Positions 1-7,500 of a DNA stretch of 37,500 bases are shown one piece after another. Origin of the DNA: Paulinella micropora. Taxonomy: Eukaryota; Cercozoa; Imbricatea; Euglyphida; Paulinellidae. The stretch spans positions 1-37,500 of the forward strand of contig WBZZ01001049.1 in the NCBI GenBank assembly GCA_019918135.1. The letters run 5' to 3'. The translations under genes were made by a program, and so were the position numbers. The stretch's first letter is position 1. Every line of letters starts with the position of its first letter. Under the pieces are notes generated by a model. That model saw nothing but the letters and a program-made list of their open reading frames with translations, was not told where the DNA came from and made no database searches.

Positions 1-131
1 GAGCTCATTGCAAGCCGAGCGAGAGGCATCTGAGCGGTATTATGCAAATGGCGGTTTGCCAAGGTGGGGCTGTTGAATCTTTTTGTGGGCGTGCGTCCCG
101 CCCTGGCGGCCCTTGTTACCAATCGTAGTTT

Positions 132-141
132 AATAAATAAA
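132..141 (+). terminator. Tandem AATAAA poly(A) signals of an off-window gene
   Basis: Two overlapping AATAAA hexamers lie in a short AT-rich patch within GC-rich DNA. No gene in the window ends just upstream, so they probably terminate a plus-strand transcript that begins left of base 1. Two frames are open from the left edge, ending at about 76 and about 128, and either could be the last codons of that gene. Neither is long enough to identify. Confidence 0.4.
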
Positions 142-812
142 CGAAATATTTTTGCTCCGAGGTTTTTTTGTGTGGCCAGAGCTGCAGCAAGCTCTTTTTT
201 TTGCTCGCACTTTCTTTCCTTTACAGGATCTGGTGCTCATGATTAGTCACCTCGCGTTTGCCGTGTACGAGGCTCGGCCTTTCACGGCTAGGCCTTTGGC
301 GGCTGACAGGCGTGCCGGTCCCGCTCGAGGTGCAGTCCATCCCGCGGTGGCGGAGGCTGGGTCACCGACGACTGGCGTCGCCGCGGCGGGCGGGCTAAGA
401 AGAGGGACGGTGGCGGCGCTGCACTTCCCTGCTCGTCGCGGGGGTCACCACGCCGAGGGCGGCTGGCCGGTCCAGACATGCAAAGGCCACGTGAAGAGCT
501 AGCTCCTCTCGTTGGAGGTAGCGCTCGGGGGCAAGGGCAAAGACTGGGGCAGCGTGGCCTGAGCCATCTACCCCGTGGCGAATCGACTTTTGGCACTGCG
601 CTGAGGGAGGCGTCGGCCGCCAGCCCCTCCCCGGGCACACGAGCTGCCCCCCCCCCGCCGGGCACGCCCTGGCGCCGCACCCCGCCGGCCACGCCCTGGC
701 GCCCCCCCCCGCGGGGCACGCCATGCCGCCCTCCCTCCACGCGCGGGGGGGAGAGGGGGGCGACGGGGGTTCGTGTCCCTACCGGGCGCTGCCACCCCGG
801 CCGACGGCCACA
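142..812. other. Intergenic/promoter region upstream of the F-box gene
   Basis: No convincing coding sequence. Several ORFs overlap here on both strands, but they are Pro/Arg/Gly/Ala-rich translations of GC-rich low-complexity DNA. The region presumably contains the promoter and 5' leader of the F-box gene at 813. No TATA box is evident. Confidence 0.4.
633..722. repeat. 27-bp C-rich tandem repeat, about 3-4 copies
   Basis: The motif CACGCCCTGGCG recurs at 663 and 690, with partial copies near 636 and 717, giving a 27-bp period. It lies in the presumed 5' leader of the F-box gene. Because 27 is divisible by three, it creates artificial repetitive ORFs on both strands. Confidence 0.6.
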
Positions 813-2303
813 ATGGCCGGGCGCGTCAAGCGACGGAGGTGTGACGACGCGGTGGGCCGGGAGCGGCCGGCGCCCGGGTGGGGCGAGCTCCCGGCCGAGC
901 TCGGGTGTGTGGTGTTCGGGTACTTGGAGCATAAGGCTTGGTTTGCGCTGCGGCGTGTGAGCCGTGGCGGCCTGTTCGGGCACGCCCGGCAGGGCGAATG
1001 GCCCCGGGAACTGGAACTGCCCTGCCTGCCCGGCCAGGCCACCCGTCGCTGGCTGTGCCAGCAGCGTTGCCGGCTCAGCCCGGCCACAGTGGACTATAGC
1101 TACGCCGGCAGCGGCGATGTGGCGGCGTGCCGGCAGTCGTTCCCCGACACCACGCACCTGCGCGTGGTGTCGCTGACCGATCGCTGGGCCTACAACACGC
1201 CGCTGGAGCTCGCGGGCCTCCGCGCGCTGCGCACCCTGGAATTCACGTACTGCAGCGGCCTGCGGTTCCTGGCGCCACTGGGACAACTCCGGTCGCTGCG
1301 GGTACTGCGCTTCCGGTACTGCGGTCACGTCGGGCGGCTCCTCTTCTTGGACGAGCTGCCCGAACTGCACACGCTCGACCTCACCGGCAGCTACAGCCAT
1401 ACCCTAGAGCACACTCTGGCCCTGCCGGGGGTGCAACGCCGGCTGCGGCACCTGTACCTGCCTGCCGTGCACCGGTCGCTGCTGCCGAGCGCCGGGGGCG
1501 GCCTGCCCACCGACTCACCCTACGCGGCCCTGGACGGGCCGCTGGCCGCGCTGAGCGGGTTGCTCACGCTGCACCACGACCGCTGGGGAGGGGTGCCCCC
1601 CTCCGCGCTGCTGTACCTGCGGCGCCTGCCGGCGCTGCAGGACCTGCGCCTGTCGTACCGCGCCAAGACGGGCGCCGACGTCCAGCGCCTGCTGTGGTAC
1701 CTTAACCAGGACGCACCGCATCTGCGACGGCTGGAGCTGGCGGACGTGAACGGTGCGCTGGACGTGTGGACCGCCCGGGCCCTGGGGGCGGCGGCCTTCC
1801 GGCTGCACAGCACAGGCCTGCAAGAATTGGTGCTCACCAACTGTAACCTACGGGAGCTCGGCTTGTTGGCCGGGCTGGCCGGGCTGCGGCGCCTGTCGTT
1901 GCGCGGGGCGCACTATGTGCAGAGCCTGGCGCTGCTACCAGCAGGGCTGGCCGAGCTGTTCCTGTCCGACTGCCTGTGCTTGGCTGCAGGAGAGGCAGAG
2001 GCGCTGGCCCGGCGCCCGGCCCTGCGCCGCCTCACCTTGGTGCGGTGCCAGGCCGGCCTGGACTGGCCGGTGCCGCACGGCGGCGGCGCGGGGCTGCAGG
2101 TACTAGCGCTGCGCGAACACCAGGGGCTCGTGCGCAACCTCGCCAGGCTGGCCAGGGCGCTGCCCTGCCTGCAAACCCTGGACCTGCGGGGCTCCGCCGC
2201 AGCGGTGGACGGAGGCGACCTGCAGCAGCTGCGGCAGCTCCGCCCCTACCTCCGGGTCCGGCTAGAGCAGACGAGCGACCCCGGCCCCGCGGGCCGGAGA
2301 TGA
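813..2303 (+). CDS. F-box and leucine-rich-repeat protein
   Basis: Predicted 496 residues. I prefer the ATG at 813 (A at -3, G at +4) to the in-frame ATG at 723, which only adds a low-complexity extension translated from the repeat-rich leader. A basic patch (KRRR, residues 6-9) is followed by an F-box-like segment at about 23-60, with the pattern LPAEL, then VFGYL, then LRRVSR. From about residue 110 to 480 there are irregular Leu-rich repeats with recurrent LxxLxLxxC and LRxLxL patterns. F-box/LRR proteins are usually substrate-recognition subunits of SCF ubiquitin ligases: the F-box binds Skp1 and the LRR region binds the target. That role is inferred from architecture; no substrate can be read. 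The gene is intronless, very GC-rich, and convergent with the membrane-protein gene ending at 2511. Confidence 0.82.
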   Translation: MAGRVKRRRCDDAVGRERPAPGWGELPAELGCVVFGYLEHKAWFALRRVSRGGLFGHARQGEWPRELELPCLPGQATRRWLCQQRCRLSPATVDYSYAGSGDVAACRQSFPDTTHLRVVSLTDRWAYNTPLELAGLRALRTLEFTYCSGLRFLAPLGQLRSLRVLRFRYCGHVGRLLFLDELPELHTLDLTGSYSHTLEHTLALPGVQRRLRHLYLPAVHRSLLPSAGGGLPTDSPYAALDGPLAALSGLLTLHHDRWGGVPPSALLYLRRLPALQDLRLSYRAKTGADVQRLLWYLNQDAPHLRRLELADVNGALDVWTARALGAAAFRLHSTGLQELVLTNCNLRELGLLAGLAGLRRLSLRGAHYVQSLALLPAGLAELFLSDCLCLAAGEAEALARRPALRRLTLVRCQAGLDWPVPHGGGAGLQVLALREHQGLVRNLARLARALPCLQTLDLRGSAAAVDGGDLQQLRQLRPYLRVRLEQTSDPGPAGRR

Positions 2304-2363
2304 GGCCGGGGGCGACGACCGCGCGGGAGGCCGGGGTTCTTCACGTGGCTGTACCTAGATGTA

Positions 2364-2372
2364 TTTATTAAA
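2364..2372. terminator. Overlapping bidirectional poly(A) signals between convergent genes
   Basis: The plus strand reads ATTAAA at 2367-2372, 64 nt after the F-box stop codon. The minus strand reads AATAAA at 2369-2364, about 142 nt after the stop of the convergent gene. The two hexamers overlap by three bases in an AT patch within very GC-rich DNA. If both are used, the two 3' UTRs overlap. Confidence 0.55.
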
Positions 2373-2510
2373 CTGACAAACTACGGGCGCCAGGGCACGG
2401 GACCCCGCCAGGCACGGGCTACGCACGGAGACCGGGCGAACGGGCGCCGCGGCGGCGCAGGAGGCCAAAGCTCGGGCAGGACAGGGCAGCGGCGCCTCGG
2501 CCGCCGCGGG

Positions 2511-3551
2511 CTACGACCGGGCCCCGCCCAGGGCGCCGGGGGACGCCTCGGCCGCCGCGGGCACTACCGCCCGCGGCCCGTGGTTGTCGTCGCCGTCGGG
2601 CTGTCCGTCCGGCCGGGGCGCCACGGCGGGGCCGCCCCCGGCCTTGCCCGGCGGGGCGTCGTCGTCCCCCCCCGCCTCTTCTTCTTCTTCTCGGATGTAG
2701 TACACGTGTGCCCCCGGTACGCGACCGCCACCCGCCCGCACCCACAGGTCGGGCTGCGACCAGACCTGCTGCAACAGGCCGGCCGCCCCCAGCGCCGCCG
2801 CGACGGAGACGGCCAGGTCGTAGTCCGCGGGCAGCAGTGCGGCACAGGCGTACATCAGAGCCAGGCCCGCCACGGCCAGCACACAGCGGCCGAAGCGGAC
2901 CTGGCCAGCGCGCCGCAGGTCTTCCTGGCCCGGTGCCCCCCCCTCGTCCGCACACTCCGGCACGCGCCGCAGCCAGTCCCGTGCCTGCCCGCCGGCCCAG
3001 AGCAGGCCCAGTGCGGCCGGCGTCAGGAGCCAACCCAGCCGGGCTCCTGACAGGGCGCTGCCCAAGACCCCTAGCCAACAAGCCGCCAGCGTCACGTGCA
3101 GGCCGCGCGTGTCAGCCAAGACGGCCGAACCCAGCGTACTCAGGGCACACCACAGATAGACGTTCTCGGCTACCAGGAACCACCCGCGGGCGCTCTGCTC
3201 GCCCCCACGCCCGTGAGGGCTCACCAACAAGAAGAAGAAGGAGAGGAGGCGGCTCAGCGCTAGTAGCAGCACGGCGCCGGGGCGATCGGTGCGTGGCGAC
3301 AGGCCACGCACCTGCAAGCTCCGGCTGTACGCAGCACCGCTGGGTGCGGCTCGGTTCGTGTGCAACCACAGGACGGCCGCCCGGCCCAGGAACCAAGAGC
3401 CCCAGGCCACTTGCAGGATCGACACCGTCAGTAGCCCCGGCCCCACGGCGCTCCAGCAAACTGGCCACGTTGCCGGCTCCGACACGGCCCAGGGCGTGCA
3501 TCCGGCTGTCCCCTGGGGCAGGCCCCCGGCCAGCAACTTCTCGCCGGACAT
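2511..3551 (-). CDS. Multi-pass membrane protein, about seven hydrophobic segments, unknown family
   Basis: Predicted 346 residues. Hydrophobic stretches lie at roughly residues 36-60, 92-112, 124-146, 150-168, 170-188, 222-243 and 247-263, giving a likely seven-helix integral membrane protein. Charged loops sit between helices 2-3 and 5-6. The tail after about residue 285 contains a run of five Glu, a DDD cluster and Gly/Pro/Ala-rich sequence, so it looks disordered and probably cytosolic. I recognise no GPCR, transporter or channel signature. The base before the ATG triplet context is not a strong Kozak (C at -3), so a slightly different start is possible. There are no visible introns. The gene is convergent with the F-box gene. 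Codons are strongly GC-biased, like its neighbours. Function unknown. Confidence 0.65.
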   Translation of the reverse strand: MSGEKLLAGGLPQGTAGCTPWAVSEPATWPVCWSAVGPGLLTVSILQVAWGSWFLGRAAVLWLHTNRAAPSGAAYSRSLQVRGLSPRTDRPGAVLLLALSRLLSFFFLLVSPHGRGGEQSARGWFLVAENVYLWCALSTLGSAVLADTRGLHVTLAACWLGVLGSALSGARLGWLLTPAALGLLWAGGQARDWLRRVPECADEGGAPGQEDLRRAGQVRFGRCVLAVAGLALMYACAALLPADYDLAVSVAAALGAAGLLQQVWSQPDLWVRAGGGRVPGAHVYYIREEEEEAGGDDDAPPGKAGGGPAVAPRPDGQPDGDDNHGPRAVVPAAAEASPGALGGARS

Positions 3552-4131
3552 AAGGAAGGCGGTTTAGGTGGGTGCTGGCTTGTGCGGCTCGCCAGCGGTC
3601 CGAGTCTGGCGGAGAAGCCAACGCGCCCCCCCCTTTACCCACGGCCCGACGACCTCCCTCCCCCCGCGTCCGCACCCCGGGAGGGAGGGAAGCCGCGGCG
3701 GCGGCGGGAGGAAGAGGGGGGGCTCTTTTTTTCCTCCCCCCCCCCCCCGCCCGGGCGCCGCCGCCACTCTCCGCCCCCCCCTCCCCCCTCCCCTCCTCCC
3801 CCGCCACAGCGCACGGCTGCCGCGGCGTCGGGCCCTAGTACAAGTACCAAAGACGACGCTGCGACAGGTACAGGCCAGGGCCGCGCTCGCGGGCTGGGTG
3901 CTGGGTGCGCAGGGGAAGTAGCTCGTCGTCCCTACTCGGGGAGGCGACGGGGGGGGAGGGGGAGCACACAGCGTCGTAGCGGATGAGAGGCAGGCCTGTG
4001 ACCGCGCGGGCCGTGCGTAGTGAGGGAGGGGGGCAGCAGGCGTATTTTTGCCTCTGCTTGGCACGGCTCTGGGTGCTGTTGTGACAGGGGGAGGTGGCGA
4101 ATCCAGGTGCTAGCGCTACTCTACACCCGCC
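3552..4131. other. GC-rich polypyrimidine-rich intergenic region
   Basis: Long C-tracts and CCCTCC-type polypyrimidine runs occur around 3625-3800, followed by mixed GC-rich DNA. ORFs here are low-complexity Pro/Arg or Gly/Arg translations, open on both strands, and are not credible genes. The region lies between the minus-strand membrane-protein gene and the plus-strand repeat-protein gene, so it may hold divergent promoters. Confidence 0.4.
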
Positions 4132-4512
4132 ATGAGCAGACGGAGACCAGCGGCAGATGACGCAGATGGCAAGGACAAATACTTAAAGAAGCAGAGGAGG
4201 GTTGGCAAGGACCCCCTGCTAGATGTGCCGGGGTCCCCGTGAGAGGTCTCGATGAGGTCGATGATGATGACGGCAAGAAGCCAGTGGACACATACGATTA
4301 CGGCCTAATCGTAAAGCTTCAATATGGCGGAGTAACAGAAAAGGTAACTGTTCCATTCCGGTTCCTGCTGTATTGCAAGGTTCTGTACGAAGTCGTCGGT
4401 CTCCAGGTGGGAGCCATGGTGGCCGCTGCGGAAAGAATCATTGCCGACAGGAGCGTCTACTGTCAGGATTGTATAACAAAACGGGCAAAATTCAGTGTGG
4501 CGATTGAGGACT
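4132..4512 (+). other. Coding-like segment replacing the 5' part of the first repeat-protein gene
   Basis: An ATG at 4132 in good context (GCC before it) opens a 36-codon basic/acidic ORF (starts MSRRRPAADD) that stops at 4242. A different frame then reads an acidic, mixed-composition polypeptide (DEVDDDDGKKP, then TYDYGLIVKLQYGG) that runs to about 4512. Base composition is less GC-rich than the flanks. At about 4513 homology to the paralogous gene begins abruptly in a third register, inside the Ser/Thr/Pro tract. I tried a GT-AG join (candidate 5' sites at 4239 and about 4341, candidate acceptor at 4495), and none gave an obvious in-frame product. It could be an inserted gene fragment, a decayed exon or a rearrangement scar. 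Confidence 0.35.
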
Positions 4513-7500
4513 ATGTCACCTTCACTGACAGCCTCGGCGACAGCCTCGGCGACAGCCTCGGCGACGCGCACCGGTTCCCCAACCTTGTCGGTGACGCCGA
4601 CGGCTTCAGTGACGCCAACCCTCTCCGTGACGCCGACCATATCCGTGACGTCCAGTGTTTCCGTGACAAGCACACGTACCGCTTCCGTGACGTCCAGTGT
4701 TTCCGTGACGGCGACGTCTACCGTTTCCGTGACGCCCAGCACCTCGGTGACACCCACCACCTCGGCGACACGGTCCGTGACGGCGACGGTTACCGCTTCC
4801 GTGACGCCGACTATTTCCGTGACGCCCAGCACCTCGGTGACACCCACCACCTCGGCGACACGGTCCGCGACGGCGACGGTTACCGCCTCCGTGACGCCCA
4901 CTGTTTCTGTGACGCCCAGTGTTTCTGCGACGGCGACGGCGACCACTTCCGTGACGCCCAGTATTTCCGTGACTCCCAGTATTTCCGTGACGCGCTCACC
5001 CACCCTTTCCGTGACGCCGTCGTCCACCCTCTCCGTGACGCCGACCATTTCCGTGACACCGTCCGCGACACCCTCCCGTACGCCGACTGTATCCGTGACT
5101 GCGACCATCTCCGTGACGCCCACTACTTCTGCGACACCGACACGCTCGCCTGACATCGACGAGTGCGCTCTCGGGCTGTGCCCGTGGGGCGACTGCACCA
5201 ACACCTACGGGAGCTACACCTGCACTTGCTGGCCGCAATCCTTCTCGCCCTATACGGGCGGCGGCTGCGTCCGGGATTACGTTCTGCCCGAATTGAGCTT
5301 CGGAGACTACTGGCTCAGCAACAGTTCCTCTGGTACTGCAACTTCAAGTGGAGGTACAGACGCCACTTACGGCAAATTTGTAGCGCTTTCGGCACCTACC
5401 GCAGCCAATTGGGTCAGGGTGGTACGCGCGTTCCCGCAGAGCTTGGTGCTCAAGAAAGGGTTGACGTATGCTCTCGAGGTGAGCGGAGCGAGGACTGATA
5501 CGAACGCAGGCACACTAGTGGTGTCTGTCGGCCTCGGCGCCGGCACCCCGCAGGTGATTTCGCAGGCCGCCCTGTCGAGCTTCACTACCCTTAACGTGCT
5601 GGCCAAGCAGGTCTTGCCGAGGTACACGCCCCCGACGGCCGACATCGCCTTCGACAAGCTCTACCTGGAGCTGCAAGCGTCCGCCTCCAACTCGGGGATC
5701 CGGCTGTTCCGTTTTCGGCTCAACAACACCGGCGCGTGCCAGAGCGTGACCGCGTGTACGGGCGGCCAGGCCTGCGTGCTGCCCGACAACCAGGACGCCT
5801 ACAGCTGCGTCACGCCCTTCCACGTGTTCCGGCCGTCGGACAAGTTCTGCGCCGAGCCGTTGACCGAGGCAGTCTTTGAAGCAGGCTTTAGCGTCCAGCT
5901 GCAACTGAGCCCCGAGGCCTGCGCTCGGGACCCACCGTTTGTGTTCAGTGGCGGCCAGCTGGTGTACGTTCCGAACGCCAGCTGGGCGCTCACCAACGAC
6001 TGGTCCAACGCGTGGACCAACACGTGGGCCGCAGGCACGTCGACCACACGCTTTGCGGCGCAGCTGCGTCTCATCTCCGAGGTTGCCGCTGTCTCGCAGC
6101 AGTGGACCTGGGACGCGAGCGCCGGGCGCCTGCAGTCCCAGAACGCGCACGCCTCGTACCCCGGCGGCGGCTTCCTGAACACCGACGACAACAGGCTCAG
6201 CGTCTACGGCGTGGCGTCGGCCGCCAACGCGAGCACCGTGGGCCTGGGCACGGGCTTCGTGTTTAACTTCACGCTGCTGCAGCTCAACGACGCCGGCACG
6301 ACCTGCCTCAACGTCAAGGACGGCGTCGACATCAGCGGTTACCCGTACCGGCCGCTCGGCCTGGTAGGGGGCAGCTGCACGCAGTCCATTAATAACATGC
6401 TCAGCTACTCATGCTATGGCAACAGCACGTTGCGGTTCGCGTACGTAGGCGACGGCGGCTGGTGCCTGTACAACGGCTACGACCCTAGCTGCGGCGTGTG
6501 CGGCGGGGCCAACGTGGCCTCGACGCTAGTCAGGTGCAACTCCGTCAGCCTCAAGCCGACGAATCTGCAGTGGCGCGTATCGTCGACCACCGTGTGGGTC
6601 GTGGAGGCCAACGGGCCGACGGGCTCCTTGCGCGCTAGCTACGTCAACGCCAACGGCCACTACGTCCACTGGACCAACAGCGCCACCAGCAACGTCGGCG
6701 TCTTCCTAGACAGCGACACGCCGAGCCCCCCGCGCGCCGGGTTCCACTTGTACCGACCCTCGGATGGCTACTGCGCCGAGCCCGTGGCCCTGAACAGCGG
6801 CACGTGGCTGCTCGCGTCCCCGAGCTTCCCCCTCTACACGTCCAGCAACACACAGCACAGCGGCGCCTGGAGCCTGAGCGGGTCTAGTGTTCTTGCCAGT
6901 GATTACGACCTCTGGAAAGCGTTCGACGCCTCGTCCGGCAATGGCTGGGTGTCGCAGGCCAGCGCTTACCAGGGGCCCGGCGGCACTTACCAGGCGGCTA
7001 TCTCCACCGCGGGGATCCCCGGCGAGTGGGTGCAGATCCGGCGCGTCGCCGCTCCTGCCCTGACGCTCTACAGCTTCGTCTACACCACGCGCTCTTTCGG
7101 CAACAGCTGGAACGCGTACCCGAGAAGGTTGGCAGTGCTCGGCTCAGTGGAAAACAGCGACACGCCCACCAGCTGGACGGTGCTGTACCGCTCTATCGGC
7201 GACGAACCGGCCTGGACGCTCGACACCAGGACTTTTGCGCTCCAGTCGACGGGGGCGTACCGGGTCTACCGCTGGGTGTTCGAGTCTGTCTACACCACCG
7301 CCAATGGCCTTACTTACGCCGAAATAGGAGAACTGAGCCCGCGCTTCAGCGTGGCCGTCGGTACGTCCGGCCACCTCACCTGGCAAATCCACAGGTCCAG
7401 TTACGCTTATACCCAAAACGGTGACTACGAGGTAGGCAAGGCGTTTGACAACGAACCCGACAGCGCCTGGTCAAGTTCCGCCAACTACATAGCGGGCACC

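Noticed and set aside
288..1400. 370-codon minus-strand ORF opposite the F-box gene
   Set aside because: Antisense shadow in GC-rich DNA with Arg/Pro/Gly/Ala composition and no motif.
2708..3553. 281-codon plus-strand ORF opposite the membrane-protein gene
   Set aside because: Pro/Arg-rich shadow; the minus strand shows regular hydrophobic segments.
4239..5153. 304-codon plus-strand ORF in another frame over the first tract
   Set aside because: From about 4510 on it is an off-frame reading of the SVTP repeat. Only its first ~90 codons look coding-like and these are reported separately.
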